Position numbers and translations under genes: made by a program | Origin: Thraustochytrium sp. TN22 | Taxonomy: Eukaryota; Sar; Bigyra; Thraustochytrida; Thraustochytriidae | Length of the DNA: 64,000 nucleotides | Assembly: GCA_013306675.1 (NCBI GenBank) | Contig: JABLUY010000153.1 | Span: 1 to 64,000 of the forward strand | Direction: 5' to 3' | Shown here: in pieces, positions 28,193 through 37,693 of the stretch | Layout of the letters: every line of letters begins with the position of its first letter | Position numbering within the stretch: position 1 is the stretch's first letter | Notes under the pieces: generated by a model | Told to the model about the DNA's origin: nothing | Databases searched by the model: none | What the model saw: the letters and a program-made list of their open reading frames with translations, nothing else

Positions 28193-30031
28193 ATGGACGC
28201 GCGCGTGCAGGACTTTCAGGCCGGGCCGCGGCTCGGCAACACGTGGCTGGAGGACCCGAGCCTGCAGCGGTTTACGCGGTGCTTCGTGGAGCACCTGGGC
28301 GGGGACGCCGCGCCCGTGGAGCAGGACCTTGAGCGCTTCGGCGATAAGTGCGGCGCGGCCTACATCAAGATGGCGGACAACGCGGAGCGCTTCCCGCCGC
28401 AGCTGGAGCAGTTCAACCAGTGGGGCCAGCGCGTGGATCGGCTGCACCTGTCGGAGGGGTGGAAGTACTTCAAGCGCGAGTCGGCGGTCGAGGGCCTCAT
28501 CTCGATCCCGTACGAGCAGCGCACGCCGCAGGCGCGCGTGCACCAGGTCGTGAAGCTGATGATGTTCAACCCGAGCAGCGGCATGTTCGGGTGCCCGCTG
28601 GCCATGACCGACGGCGCGGCGCTGGCCATCGGCGGCATGCTGGCGGAGCAGGACGCGCTGCGCGACACCTCGGCCACGCGCGCGCTGGAGCCCAAGACGG
28701 TGGCGGAGCTGCGCGAGGCGCTCATGCACCTCACGACGCGCGACCCGGACCAGTTCTGGACGTCGGGCCAGTGGATGACCGAGAAGATCGGCGGCTCGGA
28801 CCTGGCGCGCGCCACGCAGACCTTCGCGCTGGAGCGGCCCTCGGCCACCTCGACGCACGCGCTCTACGGGTACAAGTGGTTCACCTCGGCGGTGGACAGC
28901 GAGATGACCATGACGCTGGCCTCGGTGACCGACGACGCCTCGCCGGACCTGGACCGCGAGCGCAAGCCGCTGTCGCTGTTCTACCTGCGCACGCATCGCG
29001 ACCCGCGCCACCTGGACGAGGCGGAGGCCGCGTCGCTGGGGCCTGGTGAGCTGCCTCTAAACAACATCAAGGTGCAGCGCCTCAAGGACAAGATGGCCAC
29101 GCGGCAGCTGCCCACGGCGGAGCTCGTTCTGGAGGGCACGCACGCTCACATGCTGTCCAAGGAGGGCGCCGGCGTCAAGGCTGTCACGCCGCTTCTCACC
29201 GTGACGCGCCTCCACACTGCGCTCTCCTCGGTCGGCTACTGCGTACGTATGCGCAACCTGGCCATCGACTTTGCGCACTCGCGCTCCGCATTTGGCAAGG
29301 CCATCGTCGACAAGCCGCTGCACCTGCAGAGCCTCTACGAGTACGACATGGACGTGCGCGGTGGCGTGCTCATGGTGCTCGAGGTCGCGCGCCTGCTTGG
29401 CCTCGTGGAGACCGGCAAGGCCTCGGACCACGAGGACGGCTTGCTGCGCGCCTCCACCTCGCTCCTCAAGGTCTTCACCACGCGCGAGCTCGTGCGCCTC
29501 ATGAGCGAAGGCGTCGAGCTCTTTGGCGCCGTTGGTGTCATGCACAACCACATGTCGACGCTCTTCCGCGACGCCAGCGTCATGCCCATCTGGGAGGGCA
29601 CCACCAACACGCTCAGCCTCGACCTGCTGCGCGTTGCCGCACGCGAGCCGGAGTGCATCCAGGCGCTCTACCAGGAGCTGCACGCGCTCGCGCCGGAGGG
29701 CGCCTCGGGCGACGCCATGCGCTCGGAGGTCGACAAGGTGTTCTCGTACGTGCGCGCCAACGCCGCGAACCTGGAGAACTTTGAGTGGAACGCGCGGCGC
29801 CTGACCATGAACCTGTCGCGGCTCTACATTTGCGGCCTCGCCGCGCGCACCGCCGCGCGCACCTCGCACCCGGAGGACGCCGCGCTCTACGAGTACTGGC
29901 TCGACCGCGTGGTTCGGCAGTACGAGCCCATGACCGACCCTGCGAGCCACAACGCCTACCGCGCCTCCGTCGGTTCCGCGGCCAACGGCGCCGTGCGCGA
30001 TGCCCGCGGCAAGATCCGCTCCGTCCTTTGA
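28193..30031 (+). CDS. AidB-like acyl-CoA dehydrogenase, copy 2
   Basis: Same length (612 residues), same start context (MDARVQDFQAG) and same signatures as copy 1, and the proteins differ at few positions. Differences are clustered. The last 130 codons are almost identical at the DNA level, whereas the stretch around VTRLHTALSSVGYCVRMRN differs in many adjacent codons from VTRLNTAIGSVGYCLRMRN in copy 1. The C-terminus is RSVL in both. Such a mosaic suggests a tandem duplication later partly homogenised by gene conversion. The copies may differ in expression rather than chemistry, because their upstream regions are unlike. Confidence 0.93.
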   Translation: MDARVQDFQAGPRLGNTWLEDPSLQRFTRCFVEHLGGDAAPVEQDLERFGDKCGAAYIKMADNAERFPPQLEQFNQWGQRVDRLHLSEGWKYFKRESAVEGLISIPYEQRTPQARVHQVVKLMMFNPSSGMFGCPLAMTDGAALAIGGMLAEQDALRDTSATRALEPKTVAELREALMHLTTRDPDQFWTSGQWMTEKIGGSDLARATQTFALERPSATSTHALYGYKWFTSAVDSEMTMTLASVTDDASPDLDRERKPLSLFYLRTHRDPRHLDEAEAASLGPGELPLNNIKVQRLKDKMATRQLPTAELVLEGTHAHMLSKEGAGVKAVTPLLTVTRLHTALSSVGYCVRMRNLAIDFAHSRSAFGKAIVDKPLHLQSLYEYDMDVRGGVLMVLEVARLLGLVETGKASDHEDGLLRASTSLLKVFTTRELVRLMSEGVELFGAVGVMHNHMSTLFRDASVMPIWEGTTNTLSLDLLRVAAREPECIQALYQELHALAPEGASGDAMRSEVDKVFSYVRANAANLENFEWNARRLTMNLSRLYICGLAARTAARTSHPEDAALYEYWLDRVVRQYEPMTDPASHNAYRASVGSAANGAVRDARGKIRSVL

Positions 30032-30438
30032 GCGCCGCGATGATCAAGATAAATCCCAAGTTCTTATTATTTGTTCGCCTCGCCATGAAGTGCTCCGCGA
30101 ACATGTCAGCGCCGTGGCCGAGTGTCTCTTGCGCACGTGCAGCAAGGTCAGCAGCTAACGTCACCTACACGACGCAGCTCTGCAGCAGCAATCGAGCAAG
30201 CAAACGAAGGCCAGGCTGCAGCGTAGGATGCGAGCTAGCAAGCGAGCAAGCGCGTGGCGTGCAGGTGCAGCTCCTCTCCGAGACGCTCGCCGCGGCAGCC
30301 TGTGGCAGGCGGGCCGGGTGCCCGTGTCAGAGTTTGCTCGTCACATGATGAGTTTGCTTGAATCCATTCCAATTCAATCCAACAGGAAAAGCAGAGCCCA
30401 AAGGTCGGCTCGCGCGCGCGGGCGGCGGCGCGCGCGCG
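30032..30438. other. Intergenic region
   Basis: About 400 bp between two genes on the same strand. It is AT-richer around 30040-30070 (3' end of copy 2) and contains AGCAAGCGAGCAAGC near 30236-30252. The downstream gene's frame is open from a TTG at 30358, but the first ATG is at 30439. Confidence 0.45.
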
Positions 30439-33400
30439 ATGGCGAGCGCGGCGGGCGCGCAGGTGGCGGCGGCGCGCGCCCTGCTGGAGGAGCAGGCGGC
30501 GGTGCGGCGGCGCGGGCGCGAGGCGGCGGAGCGGGATGCGGCCGCGGCGGTGCGCGCGCTGCGGCAGCGCGCGGCGCGCGAGCTGGAGCTGGAGCGCGCG
30601 GCGGAGAGGCTGCGCGCGGAGCAGGACGTGCTGAGCGACCTGCTGCAGGAGCAGACGACGAGGTGCGCCGCGGCGCAGCGTGGCGAGAGAGAGCTGCGCG
30701 CCAAGGTAGAGGACCTGCGCGAGGTGGCCACGGCGGCCGTGCAGCAGGCCAAGGCGGCGCGCGCCGAGGCCAAGGAGTGGCGCGCCAAGGAGGCAGAGGC
30801 CGTCGCGGAGATCAACCGCAGGGCCGTGCAGCAAGCGCAGCTGCGCGAGACCATCCAGCACCTGCAGGCGCAGGCGCTGCAGCAGCGCATCACCAGCGCC
30901 GAGGCGCTCAGCCTGCAGGACAAGCTCGACGACGCGCGAAAGAGCCTGCGCGAGGCGCTGCACGAGCGCAACGAGGAGCGCGAAGAGCACGCGGAGGTCG
31001 TGCAGCGCCTCGAGAAGTCGCTCTCTCGCGCGCGGGACGAGACCGAGAAGGCCGAGGCTCGCGTGCGTGCCCTCGAGGCGGCCAGCCCTGCGGCGGCAGC
31101 TGCCAGATCCGGCCCGTCGTCCCCTCCGGGCGGCAGCCCGTCCGCAGGGCGCCCACGCGCGTCCTCGCGCACGCGCGCGGCCGCCACCTCCATGGACGCA
31201 CGCGAGGTGGACGACGTGCTGCAGCAGCGCGTTGAGGAGCAGATGCTCGAGATCATCCGCCTGCAGACCGAGGTGACGCTTCGCGAGAAGGACCTGCTCG
31301 AGCACAAGCAGCGTGCGCAGGAGGAGGCGGCCGAGGCAGCGCGCGCCGACTTGGCTGTCGCCGCCGCGCGGCCCGTCACCCCGCCCTCGCCCGCGGCAGC
31401 CGCCGCAGACGCCAACGCCGACGCCGACACGGACGCCGGCAACGAGGACGGCGACTCAACGGCCGCAGCCGAGGCGCAGCGCGCCAAGCTCGAGGCGCAG
31501 GCGCGCAAGATCGAGACGCTCAAGGAGGAGCTGCACAACGCGCGCGGCGAGTCGTCCAAGCTGCGCCAGGACCTGGCTACGCGCAGCCAGCACGAGCTGC
31601 AGGCGCAGCGCGACATCGTCGCGCTCAACGCGCGCCTGCTCAAGCGCGAGGAGCAGCTGCACGCCGCCGTGCAGGAGCGCGAGGCCGCGGACGCGCGCGA
31701 GCTCTTTGAGGCGCGCGCCGAGACCGAGGCTCTGCAGGCCGACATGGACACGCGCATCCTGGAGATCGCGCGCCTGCAGGCCGCGCTGTCCAAGGCCCAG
31801 AACGAGGAGATGGCGGCGCGCAAGTCCGCGCGCGAGGCTGAGCAAAAGTACGAGGTATTGCTCGGCCGTGCCGGCGACCAGACCGCGGCAGCGCCCTCGG
31901 CGACGCCTGGGGCATCATCGCCCGCCTCAATCGATTCCGCCGCCATGGACGAGATGCGCGCGCTCGCTGCGCTTTGCCAGTCTCTGGCGGCCGACACTGG
32001 CGCGCTGCGCGCTGATTTTCAGTCCAGCGGCGAGGAGCTCGCGGTGGAGTGCCGCGCGCTGCGCGACCAGAGCCTCGCGCAGCGGGACGAGGCCGCGCGG
32101 CTGCGGCAGCAGCTGCAGGAGCTCAAGATCGCGCACGACCAGAGCGAGCGCGAGAAGCAGGCGCTGGAGGCGGCGCTACGCGAGGAGGCCGCCGAGATCC
32201 ATACCGAGGTTACGCGCGTGGCGGGCGCCACGCGCAAGGTGCTGCAGCGCACCGTCGACCTCAAGCGCATGTACGCGACGCAACCGGCCAGGCTCGGGCT
32301 CGCGGACTCGGGCGCGAGCGGCGCCGGTGGCGCCAGCACCAGCGCGCGCAAGGGCAACCACGATAACGAGGACCCGCAGGAAGACGACCAAGATGAGGAG
32401 CAAACACTGTGGGCCGCCTCGAGGGGCGACGTGGGCAGCGCCGGGTTGGAGGAAGACGATGACCAAGACGACGGCGAGGGCGAGATCGGCGCACGTCGCC
32501 GCGGCGACTCGGCTGCTGGCAAGCTGTCGCAGATCGAGGTCGACCACGACGAGGACACCGAGTCGGACCTCGCCAGGCCGCGCGAGCTGGCCAATCTGCC
32601 GCCGACGCCCGACCTCTCGCGCAGCCCGGGCAAGCCCAAGACGCGCGTGCTCAAGGAGGGCTTTCTCCAAAAGGCGCCGCGCGCAGGGAGCGTGCTGCCG
32701 TACTGGGCGCGCTGGGGGCGTCGTTATTTCGTGCTGACGCCGACTTCGCTGCTGTACTTTCGCTCGCCGACGGACCGCGCGCCGCGCGCCGTCATGGAGC
32801 TGCGCTACCTGCAGGTGAACGGGCCTCGCGACGCGCTCGAGGAGCGCGGCTGCAAGTTCTCGCTGCGTACAACGGACCGCGTACTCGATCTCTGCGCCGC
32901 CAGTCAGGACGAGATGCGCGAGTGGATCACCGTGCTCGACGACGCCATCACCGAGGCGCCCGTGGAGCAGCTCAAGAAGGACGCCCCGCCCGGCTCGCCC
33001 GTGCCAGAGCCCGCGCCCGAGGACTTGAGCCTGTACCGCGTCCTGGGCGTCCGCAAGCGAGCGTCGCGCGAGCAGATCGTCGCCGCGTACGAAGCCCAAG
33101 CTGCCAAGTTCCACCCTAGCGTGAACCCGGACCCGGACATGCGCGCGTTCAACATGATCGAGAAGGCATTCAGCGTGCTGGGCACGCCCAGCCTGCGCGC
33201 CGACTATGACGTAAGCCTCGACATTCGCCGCCTCTTCGAGGGCGGCTTCGTCGCGCTCCTCCATCCCGAGGCCGCGCTCACGGGCAGCTTCCGCGCGCCC
33301 AAGCCCGTGTGGCGTCGCTTCCTCGCGGACCTCGGCTTCCAGGGCATCATGTGGGGCCCGCCTGCGGACAATTTCGACATGGACGATGCGCGATGCGGCG

Positions 33401-33651
33401 CGATCCCCTTTATCGACATTGACACGGTGCGCGCCGGCGAGGATGCGGTCGAGGGTGTCATGCTGCGCCTCTCCGCGGCGCGCTGCTCGCGCTGCCTCTC
33501 GCTCATCTCCAATGGCTCTGGGACCTCGGTCAACATCGAGGTCGACTCAGTGCTGGAGCGCGACAAGATTGTGCACGGCCTTCGTGTACTCATTCAGGAG
33601 GCGCGCGATAGGCCCGCGGGCCCGGGCTCCGTCTTTCCTGGTTCGCCATGA
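30439..33651 (+). CDS. Coiled-coil protein with PH domain and degenerate J domain
   Basis: Encodes 1,070 residues from the first ATG of the frame. Residues 1 to about 560 are mostly long coiled coil, with a Ser/Pro/Ala-rich break around 215-250 and an acidic linker at about 630-720. A PH domain follows at about 735-835, opening VLKEGFLQKAPRAGSVLPYW and closing with MREWITVLDDAI, which would bind phosphoinositides. Next is a J-like domain at about 861-930 (LSLYRVLGVRKRASREQIVA). Its diagnostic HPD tripeptide is replaced by HPS in KFHPSVNP, so it probably cannot stimulate Hsp70. The last 120 residues contain a further module ending SVNIEVDSVLERDKIVHGLR, which resembles the C-terminal helix of a second PH-like fold. 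A membrane tether or cytoskeletal scaffold is likely, though no partner is known. Confidence 0.88.
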   Translation: MASAAGAQVAAARALLEEQAAVRRRGREAAERDAAAAVRALRQRAARELELERAAERLRAEQDVLSDLLQEQTTRCAAAQRGERELRAKVEDLREVATAAVQQAKAARAEAKEWRAKEAEAVAEINRRAVQQAQLRETIQHLQAQALQQRITSAEALSLQDKLDDARKSLREALHERNEEREEHAEVVQRLEKSLSRARDETEKAEARVRALEAASPAAAAARSGPSSPPGGSPSAGRPRASSRTRAAATSMDAREVDDVLQQRVEEQMLEIIRLQTEVTLREKDLLEHKQRAQEEAAEAARADLAVAAARPVTPPSPAAAAADANADADTDAGNEDGDSTAAAEAQRAKLEAQARKIETLKEELHNARGESSKLRQDLATRSQHELQAQRDIVALNARLLKREEQLHAAVQEREAADARELFEARAETEALQADMDTRILEIARLQAALSKAQNEEMAARKSAREAEQKYEVLLGRAGDQTAAAPSATPGASSPASIDSAAMDEMRALAALCQSLAADTGALRADFQSSGEELAVECRALRDQSLAQRDEAARLRQQLQELKIAHDQSEREKQALEAALREEAAEIHTEVTRVAGATRKVLQRTVDLKRMYATQPARLGLADSGASGAGGASTSARKGNHDNEDPQEDDQDEEQTLWAASRGDVGSAGLEEDDDQDDGEGEIGARRRGDSAAGKLSQIEVDHDEDTESDLARPRELANLPPTPDLSRSPGKPKTRVLKEGFLQKAPRAGSVLPYWARWGRRYFVLTPTSLLYFRSPTDRAPRAVMELRYLQVNGPRDALEERGCKFSLRTTDRVLDLCAASQDEMREWITVLDDAITEAPVEQLKKDAPPGSPVPEPAPEDLSLYRVLGVRKRASREQIVAAYEAQAAKFHPSVNPDPDMRAFNMIEKAFSVLGTPSLRADYDVSLDIRRLFEGGFVALLHPEAALTGSFRAPKPVWRRFLADLGFQGIMWGPPADNFDMDDARCGAIPFIDIDTVRAGEDAVEGVMLRLSAARCSRCLSLISNGSGTSVNIEVDSVLERDKIVHGLRVLIQEARDRPAGPGSVFPGSP

Positions 33652-33890
33652 GATTTGATTTTGTCAAGTGTTATAACCCTGCGTACCTGGTTGAGAGGGA
33701 GAGAGAGAGAAAGAGAGCAAGAGCAAGGGCAGATCGTATCCATTCACGGCAAGAGCTGGGTAAATATCTACTTGGTATCACAAGCGCGAATGCCGTGCTG
33801 GCGCTGCCAATTCAAGTGCCACTGCTGCGCTGCGTTGCGCGGCGCTGCTCAAGTATTTGCAGGTCCGCTCCCTTGATCAGTGTTCGCACC
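33652..33890. other. Convergent 3' spacer with purine-rich tract
   Basis: Joins the 3' ends of the PH/J gene and the exchanger gene. It holds a GA-rich run at about 33691-33735. Confidence 0.6.
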
Positions 33891-35981
33891 TCACGTACTC
33901 GCGTTTCCGGAGCCGTCCCTGCCGGAACCGCCGGCTGTCCTGGAGTTCATGCCAAAGAGTTCGAGGTGGTGCTCGTCCTCATCGTCGGCATGGCCAATCC
34001 GGAGCTCGTCGTCGTCGTCGTCGTCATGGGCAGTACCATCGCCGTTGTCTGCAATTCCCTGGATGCCATTCACCTGGACGGGCGTGTTGCCGTTGCTGCC
34101 ATAGCTACCGTCGCTCCCGTAGCTACTGGCCCGCACGAAGCGTGAGGACGAGGTCGGGTGCACCTCGTAGGAGCCCTGGCCCGCGTAGGCCTCGAGCGGG
34201 TCAGGCGAGGCGCCGTGCATGAGCAAACTGGACCGGCGGTCGTCCTCGTTGCCCTCCATGTCGGAGGCGCGGCGCGCCATGGGCCTGTAGGCGGCATCGC
34301 CCTCGCCGCCGCCGACATCGGGCCCACTCACGACGAAGCGACTGATGTCGCCGTCCTGGATGGCATGGAAGAGCTCCGGGGAGATGCGCGACTTTTGGTG
34401 GCGCTTGCCGCCGAAGAGGCGCTTCATGTAGTTGTCGTCGAAGCGACGCCAAGCAGCCTCGGCCTGCGAGCGCACGCGGCGCGCGCGGCGCACGGGTGGG
34501 CTCAGGTGGCGCAGGTCCTCGGCGGCCGGCGAGGTCGGGTCCGAGTTGGTGCGGCCACGCTGGTTGGGCATCTCATGGTAGTTGGAAAAGTCTTCACGCA
34601 GCGCCTCATTGGCCGAGGCGTCGTCCGCGCGGCGCAGCTCGAGCTTCTCGAGCGCGTGCGAGGTGGTGCCGCCTAGGCCAAAGGTAGTAAGGATGGTGAT
34701 GCCGAGCGTCGTGGTCTGGATGATCTCGATGGAATGCTTGGACCCTGTCTTGGTGGTGAGCTGCTGCGAGAGCGCATACGAGACGGCCCCGCGCAGGCCG
34801 CTGAAGAACATGAAGAGCTGCATGTTGCGGCCGATCTTCTCGGTGCGGCACAGGTTCGCGAGGTACGTCATGGGGAAGATGTTAGCGGCGCGGCCCACCA
34901 GGCAGAAGATGGTGGCCAGCACGAGGAAAATCACGTCCCAGGACGACTTGGAGATGAAGAGGCTGAGCCCCATGTAGGAGAAGACAACGGTCTCCGAGGT
35001 CTTGGCCAGCGACTCGAAGACGTACCGACTGGAAATCTTCGTCTGCACCGACAGGTTGTAGTAGTTGTAGTGCGAGAGCGTGAGCGCGCAAAAGAAGAGC
35101 GCGACAACGCCCGACATGCTCATGAGCTCGGCCAGCGCGAAGCACCCGAACGAGAAGAAAAAGAGCATCTGGATCTCGTACGCGTGGTACTTGTGCAGGC
35201 CGGAGAACTTGAAGACGAACGAGCACAGCAGCCCGCACCCCACGCCGATCAGCACGGAGGCCACCGTCGTGCCGCAAAAGTGCAGCAGCACCATCACGAT
35301 GTCGCGGCCTTCGAACGACTTGTTCTCCGTCGCGTACTCGTTCATGACGTGGAAGAGCACGATGGCCACCGCGTCGTTGAGCACGCTCTCGCCGAAGACC
35401 AGCGAGTACAGCAGCGGGTCGCAGTTTGCCTCGGCGCTGCCCAGGATCGCCAGGGTCGCCACAGGGTCCACGCTCGAGATGAGGCTTCCGAAGAGCAGTG
35501 ACTGCAGCGGCGACGAGCTGTCCACGCCAATCAAGCCCGTGAGGGCCACCAGATACGTGAGGAAACCAACCACAAAGGTGGACACGAAGGTGCCCACCAC
35601 GGCGTACAGCACGATGGCCACCAGGTTGCTGAAGAACCGCTTCTTCTTGAGCGTATATCCTGCCTCGAAGATGATGGGCGGCAACAGCACGAAAAAGAAG
35701 ATGAGCGGGCTAAATTGCAGCAACTCCAACTCCCCGCTCTCGTCCTCGCCCACCACGATGCGCACCACGCCGCCCGCCACGGCGCCCAGGAGCATCGCTG
35801 CGCCGCTTTCCGGCAAGTACCGGAACCGGCGCTCCTGCAAAACATAGCCCGCCAGCACGCACAGCATCAGCAGCACCACCAGCAGCAGCGTGTTGGCCGC
35901 CCCAAACTCATGGTTGCTCACGTGCTCCGTCGGCGCCGCCGACGGCGTCGCCGTCAGCGGGCTCGTCGTCGGAGTGGGCAT
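33891..35981 (-). CDS. Na+(K+)/H+ exchanger, NHE8/CPA1 type
   Basis: A 696-residue cation/proton antiporter. After a Thr/Pro-rich N-terminus the first span starts near residue 28. Family landmarks are the amiloride-region FFVLLPPIIFEAGY, SVDPVATLAILGS, FGESVLNDAVAIVLF (the transport ND pair) and FFSGLRGAVSYALS. Their spacing fits 11-12 spans. The long cytosolic tail starts at about residue 460 and includes DDNYMKRLFGG, which resembles the DD.YMKP.FGG motif of the endosomal/Golgi NHE8 and plant NHX5/6-like exchangers. The tail then becomes Ser/Asp-rich with a DDDDDDE run, a likely place for regulation by phosphorylation. These exchangers set luminal pH of Golgi and late endosomes. Start at 35981 (MPTPTTSPL) is chosen over a further upstream Met at 36110, which would add an Arg/Ala-rich stretch. 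Confidence 0.93.
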   Translation of the reverse strand: MPTPTTSPLTATPSAAPTEHVSNHEFGAANTLLLVVLLMLCVLAGYVLQERRFRYLPESGAAMLLGAVAGGVVRIVVGEDESGELELLQFSPLIFFFVLLPPIIFEAGYTLKKKRFFSNLVAIVLYAVVGTFVSTFVVGFLTYLVALTGLIGVDSSSPLQSLLFGSLISSVDPVATLAILGSAEANCDPLLYSLVFGESVLNDAVAIVLFHVMNEYATENKSFEGRDIVMVLLHFCGTTVASVLIGVGCGLLCSFVFKFSGLHKYHAYEIQMLFFFSFGCFALAELMSMSGVVALFFCALTLSHYNYYNLSVQTKISSRYVFESLAKTSETVVFSYMGLSLFISKSSWDVIFLVLATIFCLVGRAANIFPMTYLANLCRTEKIGRNMQLFMFFSGLRGAVSYALSQQLTTKTGSKHSIEIIQTTTLGITILTTFGLGGTTSHALEKLELRRADDASANEALREDFSNYHEMPNQRGRTNSDPTSPAAEDLRHLSPPVRRARRVRSQAEAAWRRFDDNYMKRLFGGKRHQKSRISPELFHAIQDGDISRFVVSGPDVGGGEGDAAYRPMARRASDMEGNEDDRRSSLLMHGASPDPLEAYAGQGSYEVHPTSSSRFVRASSYGSDGSYGSNGNTPVQVNGIQGIADNGDGTAHDDDDDDELRIGHADDEDEHHLELFGMNSRTAGGSGRDGSGNAST

Positions 35982-36169
35982 GGCCGCTGCTGCGCGCGAG
36001 CTTCGCGCCGCCCTCGCCACCAGCGCCGCGCGAAACCCAGCCAGGCCAAGCCAGCCCCGGCCCGGCCAGATCAGACCTGGCCGAGCGAGCAGCCGCCGCG
36101 CCGCGCCCACCGCCGCCGACCGTCACGCGCGCGCGCAGACGTTGCCGTCGGCTCGTTGTTGCGGGCTTG

Positions 36170-36710
36170 CTTGGCCCTTGCTTGCCTGGAGACGGCGCCG
36201 CAGCAGGCCGACCTCGAGGCCGGCCTTGAGGCCGCCAGCGGCGAGGAGCCGAGGCCCGAGGACGAAAAACAACGTGACGGAGGTGCCAACGCAGCGCGCT
36301 TGGGCAACGTAGAGCTCTAGGCCTACTCTGCACGCAATGCCTTGCCTTGCCGTGACTTGTCTTGTCTTGCCCGGAGACGGCGGCGTAGCAGGACGACCTC
36401 GAGGCCGGCTTTGAGGCCGCCAACGCCCGCCAACGACGAAGAACGAAGGCCCGAGCATCGAGAACGACGGGACGGAGGTGTCAACGCGTGTCAACGCGGC
36501 ACGCTGAGGCAAAGTAGAGCTCTGCTTTGTCTTGCCGTGCCGTGCCGTGCCGTGCCCTCGCTTGGCCTGCATGGAGACAGTAGAATAACCTCGAAGCCGG
36601 CGACCGCGACGTTCGAGTCGCCGACGACGAAGAGCAGAGGACGGAGGACGACCGGATGGTGGTGTCAACGCGACACGCTCGGGTACTCAGGTAATGTAGA
36701 AATCTGCTGG
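36170..36710. repeat. Three diverged tandem copies, period about 185-192 bp
   Basis: The anchor CCTCGAGGCCGG (or CCTCGAAGCCGG) begins at 36212, 36397 and 36589. Each copy continues through GACGGAGG and GTCAACGC and reaches a segment near GTAGAGCTCT or its relic. The third copy is the most changed. Confidence 0.8.
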
Positions 36711-37402
36711 ATGGCTTGCATGAGCTCGCTGCTCGAGGCGGACGAGGTCGAGCCGAGCAGTGTCGCCATGATGTCGAAGCGAGCGAGACCCGGCGGGACT
36801 CGCAGGATGGTGAGGCTTGAGCGGCTTGGTTCGCGAAACACCAACGACGGGTTGAAGCGCGGAAGCGAGATAGAGGGAGAAAGATGTTCAGCTGGGCGGC
36901 GGGCTTGCATGGTCGCCATCTTGCACGCGCCACGAATCTTGAGAATAAAAGCTTGCTTGAGCCCTCTGACACGTGCTGCGCCGAGGCGTTTGGTCCGGAA
37001 CTCTTCGCGAACGCCTCGGAATTTGGATTTGCAGCTCCAGAGTAGAACGGGACCTTGCTCTCTGCGCCAGACATCTCTACAGACTGCGTGCCGTTGGCCG
37101 CCTTTTCGAAGCCCGGCTGCCAGTCGACTCGACCCTGCCATGCCTGCCTGCCTGTCAGTGCTCAAATGCAAGCATGAACGCGCGTCCAGACGGCGCCCGA
37201 CCGCTGGAGGCCCCTCGCCGCGGCTGTGCCTGTTGGCTGTTGTTACATTTGTGCTCGCCGCGTCGCCGCTCGGCGACCGCCTGTTCGACCCCTGGCACGA
37301 CGCAGCCGGATCGAATTCGTGGAGCTGAGGTCGCGATTCACGGAAATCGGTCCGGCAAAGGAAGGCTGGCGGCGGCGATGCGGCGGCGGCGCGCGTAGGC
37401 AC

Positions 37403-37419
37403 GCAGGCAGGCAGGCAGG
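37403..37419. repeat. Short (AGGC)n tract
   Basis: About four units of the AGGC tetramer that also occurs near three other gene starts in this window. Confidence 0.8.
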
Positions 37420-37693
37420 AAGGGCCGTCGCGGCGCGCAAACCGGGCTGGCCAAGACTGCCTGGCTGCCTGCCAGTGGCGCCAGCATTCGTTTGGTTGTG
37501 ACGCTTCCCCAGACCGCAGAGCTGGAAGGCGTCCAGCCTCCGACGCCCAGCGCGCTTCCCGGGAAACTTGCTTGCGTGGGAGCTTGTTGCTTGCGCGGCG
37601 CGTCTTGTTGCTTGCGCGGCGCGTCACGACCAGAGCGATGGGCGGCGCGGCAGTCTTGCATACCTGCAATAGTACGCTGAGGCGAAAGGCAAA

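Larger units (their letters stand above)
35982..37693. other. Long divergent spacer with decayed tandem repeats
   Basis: About 1.7 kb without a convincing gene, between the exchanger and the second alcohol dehydrogenase. It contains a three-copy diverged tandem repeat (about 36170-36710), an (AGGC)n tract at 37403-37419, and two copies of a 21-bp unit TTGTTGCTTGCGCGGCGCGT at 37584-37625 close to the dehydrogenase start. Long frames on both strands arise from the repeat and are not called. Confidence 0.5.

Noticed and set aside
27392-29011. 539-codon minus-strand frame across the dehydrogenase spacer
   Set aside because: Antisense of copy 2 and of GC-rich leader; the same shadow exists opposite copy 1.
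25291-30031. Dehydrogenase pair as one assembly duplication error
   Set aside because: The copies differ at many clustered positions and have different flanks, so they are two real loci.
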